This document shows positions 33,273 through 42,185 of a DNA stretch of 64,000 nt, piece after piece. The DNA comes from Rudanella paleaurantiibacter (lineage in GTDB: Bacteria; Bacteroidota; Bacteroidia; Cytophagales; Spirosomataceae). Positions within the stretch are counted from its first letter, which is position 1; each line of letters opens with the position of its first letter. The notes beneath the pieces are model-generated. The model was not told the DNA's origin and searched no databases. It was given only the letters and a program-made list of their open reading frames with translations. The stretch covers positions 62,001 through 126,000 of the forward strand of contig NZ_WELI01000005.1 of the NCBI RefSeq assembly GCF_009184635.1. The letters run 5' to 3'. The position numbers and the translations under genes are program-made.

Positions 33273-35972
33273 ATGCCTCAATACACAGATAATCAATCCA
33301 ATACCCCTACCCCACCTCCGCATCGACCCTGGCATTCGTTGGCGGTTACCGAACTGTTCGAATACCTGCAAAGCCGCCGACAGGGACTGACCCAAACCGA
33401 GGCCGCGAACCGACTGGCGCAATACGGCCCCAATGTGTTGCCCCAGAAAAAACCGGTTACGCTCGTCGAGATTGTGCTGCGGCAGTTTATGAGCCCGCTT
33501 ATTTATGTGCTGCTGTTTGCGGCCGTTATTGCGCTGATTCTAAGCGAATACGTCGACGCGGGGTTTATTGCCGTGGTGCTCCTGTTCAATGCCGCCATGG
33601 GTGCCTATCAGGAGTGGCGGGCCGAAACCAACGCCAACGCCCTGCAACAGATGATTCGGATTCGGGTGCGGCTCCGGCGCGACAATGCCGATGAAGAAGC
33701 GGAAGCGGAAACCCTCGTGCCGGGGGATGTGGTGCTCCTCGAATCGGGCAACAAAGTACCGGCCGACATCCGGCTCGTCAAAAGCACCCAACTGAACGTT
33801 GAAGAGGCCCTGCTCACGGGCGAGTCGTTGCCGGTAGCCAAAGGGAGTCAACCCCTTGACCCCACCGAACTGGCGATCGGCGACCGCGCCAACATGGTGT
33901 TTGCGGGGACCACGGTACTCACCGGCCGGGCAATGGGCGTGGTCGTGGCCACAGGTATGCATACCGAAATTGGCCGGATAGCCGCCAGTTTGCAGTACCT
34001 GGAACCAACCAAGGCCCCTCTTGTGGAGCGCATGGAAGCGTTCACCCAGAAAATAAGTGTCATTACGCTGATCACCTGCCTCTTTATTGGCGTGGTAGGC
34101 TACTGGCAGGGCATGAGCCTGACGCAGGTTCTTTTTCTGGCCGTAGCCGTGGCCGTTTCGGCGATTCCGGAGGGGTTACCCATTGCTATGACCGTAGCTC
34201 TTTCCATTGGCACCCGCCGGATGGCCAAACGAAACGTGATTATCCGAAAGCTGACCGCCGTGGAAGGTCTCGGCAGTTGCACCTTCATTGCAACCGACAA
34301 AACAGGTACGCTCACCGTGGATGGGCAGACCGTGCGACAGGTGTCCCTGCCCGATGCCCGCACACTGACCGTTACGGGTGAGGGGTACAACGGTATTGGG
34401 CAGATTCTGGATTCCGCTGGTCGACCCGCCCCCGTGCAGGACGGCCTGGGCGAGTTACTCGAAGCCGTAACCGTTTGTAACGAAAGTCGGCTCGAACACC
34501 GGCCCGATGGCTGGCATTATCAGGGCGATGCCGTCGATGTGGCCCTTATGGCCTTACCGTACAAGGCTGGCCTTTCGCCCGGCGACCTGCTTCAGTCGGT
34601 TGAGCGGGTTCATCAGATTCCGTTTGAATCGGAGCGGAAATATGCGGCCGTGTACTACCGACGGTCTGGTACACTTCGGATTGCCGTGAAAGGAGCCCTC
34701 GAAACCATCTTGCCCGCCCTGCACGCCGACCACGCCGACCTCCTCGTAGCCCGGCACGACGCCCTGGCCGCCAACGGGTTCCGGGTGCTGGTGGTAGCGG
34801 GTGGACCGGTCGACTCGATAAACGAGGCTGCCTTACCGCCCCTGCAATTTCTTGGTTTGCTGGCCCTTATCGACCCACTACGCCCCGAGGCCAAAGCCGC
34901 CGTACAGACCTGTCAGGAGGCTGGCGTAACCGTAGCCATGGTCACGGGCGACCACCCGGCTACGGCCCTCTACATTGCCCGCGAACTGGGCCTTGCCGAA
35001 CACAAAGAGCAACTCATTACGGGGGCCGAGCTGGCCGAAGCCGCCCGGCAGGACTCGTTTACCGACTTCGTGGAGACCGTAAACAGTCGGCGGGTATTTG
35101 CGCGGGTGTCGCCCCAGCAGAAACAACAGATTGTCGAGACCTTACAGGAGTCGGGGCATTTTGTGGCCGTCACCGGCGACGGGGTCAACGATGCCCCGGC
35201 ACTCAAAACAGCCCATATCGGCATTGCGATGGGCTACGGCACCGATGTAGCTAAGGAAACAGCCTCGATGATTATCACCGACAACAATTTTGCGTCGATT
35301 GTGGCGGGTATCGAGGAGGGCCGCAACACGTACAGTAACCTCCGCAAAATTATTTACCTCGCCATCTCGACCGGGGCCGCCGAGATCATGCTCGTGGCTC
35401 TGGCCCTAATTTTTAGTCAGCCAATTCCGTTTTTACCGGTGCAGCTTTTGTGGCTCAATCTGGTCACCAACGGCATTCAGGACGTAGCCCTGGCGTTTGA
35501 AGCCGGCGAGCCCGGTCCCATGCAGCAACCACCCCGCAAGCCGTCGGAGGGCGTGTTCAATCCGCTCATGATTCGGCAAAATCTACTGGCAGGGGGCGTC
35601 ATGACTCTGCTCACGTTTGGGCTCTGGTACCACCTGCTCAACAACCTCGGCCGCTCCGAATTCGAAGCCCGCAATATTATTCTGCTGCTGATGGTGCTGC
35701 TCCAGAACTTCCACGTGTTCAACTGCCGTTCCGAGACCCGCTCCGCCTTTCAGATTCCGCTGCGCAATAATTCCGTACTGGTGCTGGGGGTGCTGGCGCT
35801 TCAGGCGCTTCATATCGGGGTCATGCACATTCCGTTTATGCAGCAACTGCTGAAGATTGCCCCCGTATCGCTCAACGACTGGGCCAAACTGGTACCCACG
35901 GCGGCTATCATCCTCATTGTGATGGAGTTGTTCAAATGGTGGCAACGCCGGGCGGCTGAGCCCATAAATTGA
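33273..35972 (+). CDS. Cation-transporting P-type ATPase, class II (Ca2+-type)
   Basis: 899 residues. N-terminal cation-ATPase domain (LAVTELFEYLQSRRQGLTQT), actuator motif LTGESLPVAKGS, membrane motif SAIPEGLPIAM, phosphorylation site FIATDKTGTLTVDG, and hinge VAVTGDGVNDAPALK. About ten transmembrane helices; the sixth reads NLVTNGIQDVALAFE, which keeps the Asn and Asp of Ca-ATPases in a modified form. It exports Ca2+ or another divalent cation with ATP, in the inner membrane. CtpF of mycobacteria is similar in class and is part of the DosR dormancy set. A short hairpin and tmRNA follow. Confidence 0.93.
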   Translation: MPQYTDNQSNTPTPPPHRPWHSLAVTELFEYLQSRRQGLTQTEAANRLAQYGPNVLPQKKPVTLVEIVLRQFMSPLIYVLLFAAVIALILSEYVDAGFIAVVLLFNAAMGAYQEWRAETNANALQQMIRIRVRLRRDNADEEAEAETLVPGDVVLLESGNKVPADIRLVKSTQLNVEEALLTGESLPVAKGSQPLDPTELAIGDRANMVFAGTTVLTGRAMGVVVATGMHTEIGRIAASLQYLEPTKAPLVERMEAFTQKISVITLITCLFIGVVGYWQGMSLTQVLFLAVAVAVSAIPEGLPIAMTVALSIGTRRMAKRNVIIRKLTAVEGLGSCTFIATDKTGTLTVDGQTVRQVSLPDARTLTVTGEGYNGIGQILDSAGRPAPVQDGLGELLEAVTVCNESRLEHRPDGWHYQGDAVDVALMALPYKAGLSPGDLLQSVERVHQIPFESERKYAAVYYRRSGTLRIAVKGALETILPALHADHADLLVARHDALAANGFRVLVVAGGPVDSINEAALPPLQFLGLLALIDPLRPEAKAAVQTCQEAGVTVAMVTGDHPATALYIARELGLAEHKEQLITGAELAEAARQDSFTDFVETVNSRRVFARVSPQQKQQIVETLQESGHFVAVTGDGVNDAPALKTAHIGIAMGYGTDVAKETASMIITDNNFASIVAGIEEGRNTYSNLRKIIYLAISTGAAEIMLVALALIFSQPIPFLPVQLLWLNLVTNGIQDVALAFEAGEPGPMQQPPRKPSEGVFNPLMIRQNLLAGGVMTLLTFGLWYHLLNNLGRSEFEARNIILLLMVLLQNFHVFNCRSETRSAFQIPLRNNSVLVLGVLALQALHIGVMHIPFMQQLLKIAPVSLNDWAKLVPTAAIILIVMELFKWWQRRAAEPIN

Positions 35973-36023
35973 GCGTAAAATAGGGCGCACTGGCGAACTT
36001 TCCGACGTATAGATGGGTTTCAC

Positions 36024-36046
36024 TGACACACGCCCAAGGTGTGTCA
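36024..36046. other. Hairpin just before tmRNA
   Basis: TGACACAC at 36024-36031 is exactly inverted at 36039-36046 (7-base loop). It ends 4 bases before the tmRNA 5' end. It could be part of the tmRNA promoter or precursor, or terminate the ATPase transcript. Confidence 0.45.
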
Positions 36047-36049
36047 TCT

Positions 36050-36420
36050 GGGGTCGACCGGAATTGACAGCTTGCTGAGGTCGCGTGTAAGCATGCCGGG
36101 AGTTGACGGAATTTCCCGCCCAAACAAATCGTCAAAACAATAACTGGCGAGTATAACTACGCCATGGCTGCCTAATCCGGAGGATTAAGCATTAGCCATC
36201 GTCTCCCCGGCCTACGTGCTGCTGGCTGGATTAGGGGGCGTCGAACCGCAGCGCTGGTTGGCCTAATGGTATTAACAGCCAACGAGATCCAAGTACCTAC
36301 GGCGATTGGTCGGTCTGATCCGAACCAGCCTTTTGCCCGACAATCCAATCGAATCTAAGCATGTAGAAAGCACGACGGGTTCCTTGACTGGACGAGGGTT
36401 CAAATCCCTCCGACTCCACC
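36050..36420 (+). ncRNA. ssrA: tmRNA (SsrA)
   Basis: 371 bases. The 5' end GGGGTCGACCGGAATTGAC and the 3' end with T-arm GGTTCAAATCCC and CGACTCC form the alanine-tRNA-like acceptor stem (seven pairs, one G-U). The discriminator A is followed by CC and then C, so the final CCA is completed after transcription. The tag frame reads GEYNYAMAA and a TAA stop (36146-36175), with GGC as the probable resume codon. tmRNA rescues stalled ribosomes and marks the peptide for proteolysis. A terminator follows directly. Confidence 0.97.
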
Positions 36421-36425
36421 CCGCG

Positions 36426-36458
36426 AAAGCCTGTAAGTCAAAACTTACAGGCTTTTTT
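36426..36458 (+). terminator. tmRNA terminator
   Basis: GCCTGTAAGT and ACTTACAGGC form a 10-bp stem followed by seven T. Confidence 0.93.
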
Positions 36459-36677
36459 TATGCGTTCCTTGCATATCGCTATATGAATACCAAGACTATT
36501 AAAGATGGCTAAAGGCTTCATTTTCAGCACCTACTAATCTACTTTATATATAAAATTACTTATTCGGACAGTTTTCTCCACATCACTGGTTCCCGTACTA
36601 TATTGCCGTTTACTCACAATAAGTCTACACAAATTAGACAAAAACACAATTAACACGCTTTTCTGCATTTTTTACTT

Positions 36678-39600
36678 ATGCGTTGGTTTTACGTAGCCCT
36701 CCTTCTCCTTACCGGATTCTTTGTACCACTGAGAGGGTTTTCTCAATCCCTCGACCCGATGGTTGTTAACTATACGGTCTATAATTATCCCGCTTCACAA
36801 ACCAGCTTCACGCTAACCCGTGGCCAAAACTACGTGTTGCAGGATTTGACCAGAAACTTATGTGTCTCATACAAATTCACCTGGACGGTTACGCCTAATG
36901 CCGGTTTTACCATTAGTAGCCCAAATGATTACAACCCCACAATCAACTTTAATCAGCCGGGCTCGTATTATGTAACCCTGGCTGTTTCGACGAGCAGCCC
37001 CGCTGGTTCCTTGTGTCCCAAAACGTATGACGCCATGAGTAAGTGGATTCATATTCCCTATACCACCCCCTCGGCCCAGTTCAGGACAAATGGAACGATA
37101 GTTGCCAACGCATCGGTCATATCGGGTAATACGGTGAGTTTTGCCGATGCGAGTACCAACACACCCACAGCCTGGTCGTGGGCAATTACCCCCAATACAG
37201 GCTGGAACTTCACGAGCGGCAGCAGTACGTCGCAAAACCCGACGGTCCGATTTACGACCCCTGGCCTTTACACCGTAGCATTAACAGCGTCAAATCCGGC
37301 TGGCAGCAACACGATTACCAAAACCAACCACATCAACGTAACGGGGGTTGCTCCAGTTGCTTCTTTTCTGGCCAATAGTAGTTCGGCCAGTCAGATTGCC
37401 ATTAACCAAAACAGCACGGTAAGCTTTACGGATGCCAGCACCAACACGCCTACAACCTGGTTGTGGGCAATTACTCCCGGTACGGGCTGGAACTTCACGA
37501 GCGGCAGCAGTACATCGCAAAACCCGACGGTACAGTTTACGACACCCGGTCTTTACAACGTAGCTTTAACGGCCAGCAATAGTTGGGGGAATAATACCCT
37601 GACTAAAACCAATCTGGTAGCGGTTTACCCTCCGCCACCTACTGTAACCGGAACGGTATACTACTGCCAGGGAGCCCAGGCCAGCCCCCTGACCGCCACC
37701 GGCTCTAACCTGCGGTGGTATACCGTACCCAGTGGGGGCACGGCCTCAACTACAGCCCCTACTCCCTCGGCCGCCAACACAGGAACCACCAGCTATTATG
37801 TGTCTCAGATAGTAAATAACCTGGAAAGTAGCCGAGCCCGTATTGATGTGGTGGTTACGGCCGTTCCTGCCGCACCCACCGTTGTCAGCTCACGTACCTA
37901 CTGCACGGGGGCCACCGCTTCTCCTCTGTCGGCCACGGGCGTGAGTGGCAGTAGCCTGCGGTGGTATACCACGGCTACTGGCGGTACAGGCTCTGGCATT
38001 GCCCCCACGCCCTCGACCGCCGTTCCGGGCACCGTAACGTACTACGTGTCTCAGGCTATAAACAGCTGCGAAAGCCCGCGGGTAGCCATCACCATAATCA
38101 CCTCAGACCAACTCCCCCAGCCAAACCTAACCGTCAGCGGAAATCTTACTTTTTGTACCGGCAGTAGCACCAGTCTGACTGCCAACTCCGGCACACCCGG
38201 TGTTATGTACCGCTGGAATACAGGCAACACTACGGCAGCCATCTCCATCAGTGCGGCCGGCGTTTACTCCGTGACGGCAACAGCCACCACTGGGTGTTGG
38301 ACCACCCAATCCGCAACCGTGAGCAGTCTCGCTACGCCCTCGGTGAGCATTACGACCAGTACAATAATTGGCAGTAGTACCCTGACGGCCAGCTCGCCCA
38401 CTACAGGCATTACCTACCGATGGAACACCGGGGCCGCAACGGGTTCGGTGGTTGTAACCACATCAGGCACATACTCCGTAACAGCTACGACGCCGAATAG
38501 CTGTTCGGCGAGCAGTTCGACGAACGTAATAATTTCATCGCTGATGGTGGGCATTGGCGGTAGTACAACGTTATGTAGTGGTTCAAGCACAAATCTTACG
38601 GCAACTTCGAACGCTGCCAACGGCACCTATCGCTGGAATACCGGGGCTATCATACCATCTATCTCTGTTAATTCCTCTGGCACTTATTCAGTAACAGTCA
38701 CCGAAGGCCAGACTACGGCTATGGCATCGGTCGTAGTGACGGTAAAACCTGTGCCCGTGGTAAGTCTGAGTAACGTGTCGGCAAGCCAACTACCCGGCTC
38801 TGCTACATTGGTGGTCAACAGCTCACTTCCATTGAGTAATCTGGACTGGCTGCAGAATGGCAGCAGATTGTTTTCTGCGTACTCCATCGTGAACACCTCC
38901 TATACTACAGTAGCCGGAACTAGTATTCCGGGTTCCACAGCCTCTGACTTAAGAAATCCCAATGGAATATTTCTTGATGCTGCCGGGAATCTCTATGTAG
39001 CCGATGGTGGGAATCACCGGGTCCAACGGTGGGCACCTGGAGCCAGTGAGGGCATAACTGTGGCTGGTGGAAACGGACAGGGAAGCGCAGCTAATCAACT
39101 AGACACCCCAGTTGATGTTTGGGTCGATGGTCAGGGGAATGTTTACGTAGCAGATCACTGGAACCACCGGGTTCAGCGCTGGCCCCCCGGAGCCAGTGCG
39201 GGCGTGACCGTGGCCGGAGGAAACGGACAGGGAAGCGCGGCCAACCAACTCAGTAATCCAAGAGGAATTACAGTCGATGGTCAGGGGAATGTTTACGTAG
39301 CAGATCACCGGAACCACCGGGTTCAGCGCTGGGCCCCCGGAGCCAGTGCGGGTGTGACCGTAGCTGGAGGAAACGAATATGGAAGTGCAGCCAATCAACT
39401 GAATTATCCTAACGACGTATGGGTCGATAATCAGGGGAACCTGTTTGTATCTGACGAACGAAACCACCGGATTCAACAATGGCTCCCCGGAGCCAGTGAG
39501 GGCTTAACCGTAGCCGGTGGAAACGGACAGGGAAGCGCAGCCAATCAACTTAGTTATCCTTCGGATGTATGGCTCGATAGCCAGGGAAATATGTATGTGG

Positions 39601-40568
39601 TTGATGAAAATAACAGGCGTATTATACGTTGGGCCCACGGATCCAATCAGGGCGAGACGTTGAGAGAATACCCAAGGACTTTTGGCTCCACTAATCCACA
39701 ACTGAGGGGGATATTTGTTGACAGCGAAGGCGGTTTCTATGTAAGTAGCTCGTATTATGCTAACGTTATCCGTTATTTAATTACTAATTTAGTCACCTCT
39801 ACCCGATTTATTCCAACTCAAGATGGTCTATATCAGGCCAACGTACGGGCCACCAATGGCTGCCCGGCCACAACCAATAGTATTGCTATTGGCTCCGTCT
39901 CTATAAGTGGTAATCTTACGCTCTGTACAGGCGGTAGTACCACGCTGACAGCCGCATCTCAAACGCCCGGGAGTACGTTCCGCTGGAGCACGGGGGCAAC
40001 TACCGCCACCATCGTTGTCGTTACCACCGGCACCTATACTGTTACAGCTACCGCCCCCAACGGCACGCAATCTATTACCCAGGCGACCGTGTTGAGTGTC
40101 CCCCGAACGCAACTAACAACGCAACCGCCCAGCAGCCTAACCCTTTGCGAAGGTTCTCCTCTGAGTGTTTCGGTGGGCGGATCGGGCACTTCGCTCACGT
40201 ATCAGTGGTACAAAGGCTCCCTTAACACCCCTTTAGCCGGACAAACCTCGTCCGTACTGAGCCTTTCTGCCCTTACAGCAGCCGATGCCGGTACGTATTT
40301 TTGTGAATTAAACTCATTTTGCGGCCTCCTCAGATCGCAAAATATGACACTAACGGTTGGTCAAGGCCCCATGACAACCGTAAAGGCGGGAGCCTGGAAC
40401 GACCCTTCTGTGTGGTCATGTGGGCGAGTTCCAGTCGGTACGGATGCTTTACTGATCCGACACGCCATTAGTCTACCCGCCGGGTTGAACGCCGTAGCTA
40501 AGTCGATAACCTTGGTTTCTGACGGCAATATCAGCTATGGATTAGGCTCACGCCTTATGTTCAATTAA
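36678..40568 (+). CDS. Giant surface protein with PKD, Ig-like and NHL-propeller domains
   Basis: 1296 residues with a signal peptide (cleavage near GFSQS). Three PKD-like domains lie at about 30-318; the second and third are almost identical (ASTNTPTAWSWAITP against ASTNTPTTWLWAITP). Then come two CxG-Ala-type Ig-like modules (VYYCQGAQASPL and TYCTGATASPL), several CTGSST-type modules ending YSVTAT, a six-blade NHL propeller (about 755-1035), another CTGGSTTLTA module and an Ig-like domain. The last 65 residues (TVKAGAWNDPSVWSCGRVP onward) resemble the C-terminal module of other large Cytophagales surface proteins. No classical type A sorting domain is seen. A role in adhesion or polymer binding is likely. 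Confidence 0.8.
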   Translation: MRWFYVALLLLTGFFVPLRGFSQSLDPMVVNYTVYNYPASQTSFTLTRGQNYVLQDLTRNLCVSYKFTWTVTPNAGFTISSPNDYNPTINFNQPGSYYVTLAVSTSSPAGSLCPKTYDAMSKWIHIPYTTPSAQFRTNGTIVANASVISGNTVSFADASTNTPTAWSWAITPNTGWNFTSGSSTSQNPTVRFTTPGLYTVALTASNPAGSNTITKTNHINVTGVAPVASFLANSSSASQIAINQNSTVSFTDASTNTPTTWLWAITPGTGWNFTSGSSTSQNPTVQFTTPGLYNVALTASNSWGNNTLTKTNLVAVYPPPPTVTGTVYYCQGAQASPLTATGSNLRWYTVPSGGTASTTAPTPSAANTGTTSYYVSQIVNNLESSRARIDVVVTAVPAAPTVVSSRTYCTGATASPLSATGVSGSSLRWYTTATGGTGSGIAPTPSTAVPGTVTYYVSQAINSCESPRVAITIITSDQLPQPNLTVSGNLTFCTGSSTSLTANSGTPGVMYRWNTGNTTAAISISAAGVYSVTATATTGCWTTQSATVSSLATPSVSITTSTIIGSSTLTASSPTTGITYRWNTGAATGSVVVTTSGTYSVTATTPNSCSASSSTNVIISSLMVGIGGSTTLCSGSSTNLTATSNAANGTYRWNTGAIIPSISVNSSGTYSVTVTEGQTTAMASVVVTVKPVPVVSLSNVSASQLPGSATLVVNSSLPLSNLDWLQNGSRLFSAYSIVNTSYTTVAGTSIPGSTASDLRNPNGIFLDAAGNLYVADGGNHRVQRWAPGASEGITVAGGNGQGSAANQLDTPVDVWVDGQGNVYVADHWNHRVQRWPPGASAGVTVAGGNGQGSAANQLSNPRGITVDGQGNVYVADHRNHRVQRWAPGASAGVTVAGGNEYGSAANQLNYPNDVWVDNQGNLFVSDERNHRIQQWLPGASEGLTVAGGNGQGSAANQLSYPSDVWLDSQGNMYVVDENNRRIIRWAHGSNQGETLREYPRTFGSTNPQLRGIFVDSEGGFYVSSSYYANVIRYLITNLVTSTRFIPTQDGLYQANVRATNGCPATTNSIAIGSVSISGNLTLCTGGSTTLTAASQTPGSTFRWSTGATTATIVVVTTGTYTVTATAPNGTQSITQATVLSVPRTQLTTQPPSSLTLCEGSPLSVSVGGSGTSLTYQWYKGSLNTPLAGQTSSVLSLSALTAADAGTYFCELNSFCGLLRSQNMTLTVGQGPMTTVKAGAWNDPSVWSCGRVPVGTDALLIRHAISLPAGLNAVAKSITLVSDGNISYGLGSRLMFN
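37146..37600 (+). repeat. Tandem PKD repeat, 285-bp period
   Basis: The blocks starting at 37146 and 37431 are nearly identical over more than 100 bases (both include CTGGAACTTCACGAGCGGCA). They encode PKD domains two and three of the surface protein. Confidence 0.7.
38940..39660 (+). repeat. Tandem NHL repeats, 150-bp period
   Basis: Units starting near 39061, 39211, 39360 and 39510 share GGAAACGGACAGGGAAGCGC and encode 50-residue blades (VYVADHRNHRVQRW). Outer units are more diverged. Confidence 0.8.
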
Positions 40569-40570
40569 AT

Positions 40571-40620
40571 TGTCAGGCTATTGTTTATCGACAGATTGGC
40601 CGATAAACAATAGCCTGACA
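40571..40620. terminator. Perfect 20-bp inverted repeat between convergent genes
   Basis: 40571-40590 and 40601-40620 are exact inverted copies (TGTCAGGCTATTGTTTATCG) with a 10-base loop. It starts 2 bases after the surface-protein stop and ends 3 bases before the DUF3347 stop, so it serves both. There is no T run. Confidence 0.7.
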
Positions 40621-40623
40621 GTA

Positions 40624-41100
40624 CTAAATCTCTTCCTTCACGGTGCCACACTTGAGCATTTTGTCGCCGTAGTAGGGGTTACGGACTTCCCGCTTGTCGC
40701 TGAGCCACGAGGCTCCTTTGCCCCCGGCCGCCATGGGGCAGTATTGCACATAGGCCTTACCGGGCTTGGTTGCTTTGGTGAGGGCAATCATGTTGGTCGA
40801 CAGCCCTTCGAACTGCTTCCTTTGTGCTTCTACATCGGATGTTTTGGCAATGGCGGCCGCCTGCGTTTTGGCGGTCGACAATAGGGGTCGGGCCGAAACC
40901 GGCAGCGCGGCCGCATCCACTTTACCCAGGGCAGCAACAAGGCTCTGAGCCTCGGTTTTCGCCTTGCCCGCATTGGTCGCTACCAACGCATCTTTTACCG
41001 AGTAGTACGCCGACAAGGCGGGAGTCAGGCTCTGGGCCGAAAGGGTCAATGAACAGAATGTCAGACTAAGAGCCGTAATAGTCAATCGAATGGTTTTCAT
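40624..41100 (-). CDS. DUF3347 domain protein, periplasmic
   Basis: 158 residues with a signal peptide (cleavage after LTLSAQ). DUF3347 domain: LSAYYSVKDALVATNAGKAK at the start, and the diagnostic AYVQYCPMAAGGKGASWLSD and VRNPYYGDKMLKCGTVKEEI at the end, with Cys and Met residues that could bind Cu(I). In Bacteroidota this domain is found alone or at the end of CusB-like efflux adaptors, and copper binding is the usual inference. It has a clear Bacteroidota-type promoter. Confidence 0.88.
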   Translation of the reverse strand: MKTIRLTITALSLTFCSLTLSAQSLTPALSAYYSVKDALVATNAGKAKTEAQSLVAALGKVDAAALPVSARPLLSTAKTQAAAIAKTSDVEAQRKQFEGLSTNMIALTKATKPGKAYVQYCPMAAGGKGASWLSDKREVRNPYYGDKMLKCGTVKEEI

Positions 41101-41146
41101 GTGTTTCGCCCGTTTTTGCGTGATGAATTGGGTCTAAATCGTTGCG

Positions 41147-41176
41147 CAAAGGTAAAATCGGGTGCCTGAATGGCAA
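41147..41176 (-). promoter_or_regulatory. Bacteroidota-type promoter of the DUF3347 gene
   Basis: On the minus strand: TTG (41174-41176), 19 bases, then TACCTTTG (41147-41154). Both elements fit the consensus; the -7 box ends 46 bases before the ATG. Confidence 0.65.
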
Positions 41177-41270
41177 GCCGTAGATAGCCGAAACGGTCAG
41201 CCTCTGTGCGTAAACCAACCGGGCTTTTTGCTTATACGGCAAAGATCAGATTCCCGCAAATAGCTTACCC

Positions 41271-42071
41271 ATGAAACGGAATACCCTCAGCCGCCTGCTA
41301 CTGGCACTTTTGTCTATTATCGGGGCGTACTCGGGCCACGCACAGGTAGGTCCTCACCCACCCGGCCGCGTTCACCTGTACCTGCTGGCGGGGCAGTCGA
41401 ATATGGCCGGGCGCGGAACCGTCGAAGCAGCAGACCGGCAAACACACCCGCGTATCTGGGTGCTCGACAAAACAAATACCTGGGTACCGGCCGCCGATCC
41501 GCTGCACTTCGACAAACCGGCGGTAGTGGGTGTGGGTCCGGGAATGGCCTTTGCCCGGGTTATGGCCGAAGCCGACCCCAACGCCATTATCGCCCTGATC
41601 CCGGTAGCGGTAGGTGGCTCACCCATCGACAGCTGGCAGCCGGGCGGATTTCACGAGCAAACCCAGAGCCATCCGTACGACGATGCCCTGACCCGCGCCC
41701 GAATCGCACTCCAATCAGGAACACTCCGGGGCATACTGTGGCATCAGGGCGAAAGCGACGCCAAAGCCGAACTGGCGCCCGCGTATGCCGACAAACTGAG
41801 CCAACTGATCCGTCGCTTCCGCAGCGACCTGAATGCACTTCATGTACCTGTCGTAGTAGGCACCCTGGGCGACTTCCACACGGACAAAAACCCATACGCT
41901 GTACAAATCAACAATGCGCTACAGCAGGTAGCCCGTCGGGAGTCGCGAGTAGCTTGTGTTAAGGCAACGGGGCTGACGCACAAAGGCGATCAAACCCACT
42001 TCGACACGCCTTCGGCCCGCGAGCTGGGGAAGCGGTACGCAAAAGCGATGCAACCGCTGCTAAAAAAGTGA
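41271..42071 (+). CDS. Sialate O-acetylesterase / SASA-type carbohydrate esterase
   Basis: 266 residues with a signal peptide (cleavage after SGHAQ). The SASA (DUF303) esterase fold has the nucleophile motif LLAGQSNMAGRG, a middle ILWHQGESDAK block and the catalytic Asp/His at KGDQTHFDTPSARELG. It removes O-acetyl groups from sialic acid, xylan or other glycans in the periplasm or outside. Substrate not fixed by the sequence. Monocistronic. Confidence 0.88.
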   Translation: MKRNTLSRLLLALLSIIGAYSGHAQVGPHPPGRVHLYLLAGQSNMAGRGTVEAADRQTHPRIWVLDKTNTWVPAADPLHFDKPAVVGVGPGMAFARVMAEADPNAIIALIPVAVGGSPIDSWQPGGFHEQTQSHPYDDALTRARIALQSGTLRGILWHQGESDAKAELAPAYADKLSQLIRRFRSDLNALHVPVVVGTLGDFHTDKNPYAVQINNALQQVARRESRVACVKATGLTHKGDQTHFDTPSARELGKRYAKAMQPLLKK

Positions 42072-42085
42072 ATGGACGGAGTGAA

Positions 42086-42165
42086 ATGAATAATGTAAAA
42101 TGCACAATGAATAATTCGTTTACCCTCACTATCCATTGTTCATTTTACACTATTCATTATACATA
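42086..42165. repeat. Dispersed AT-rich repeat, family 2
   Basis: GAATAATGTAAAATGCACAAT and its inverted relative ATTGTTCATTTTACACTATTC, between convergent genes. Confidence 0.65.
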
Positions 42166-42185
42166 TAGCCTACTCGATTACTTAT

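Noticed and set aside
38940-39660. Regular 150-bp repeats considered as a CRISPR-like array
   Set aside because: The repeats are in frame and encode NHL blades; there are no short repeats with unique spacers anywhere in the window.
40570-41100. Plus-strand open frames opposite the DUF3347 gene
   Set aside because: They are antisense shadows of a well-supported gene with a recognised domain and promoter.
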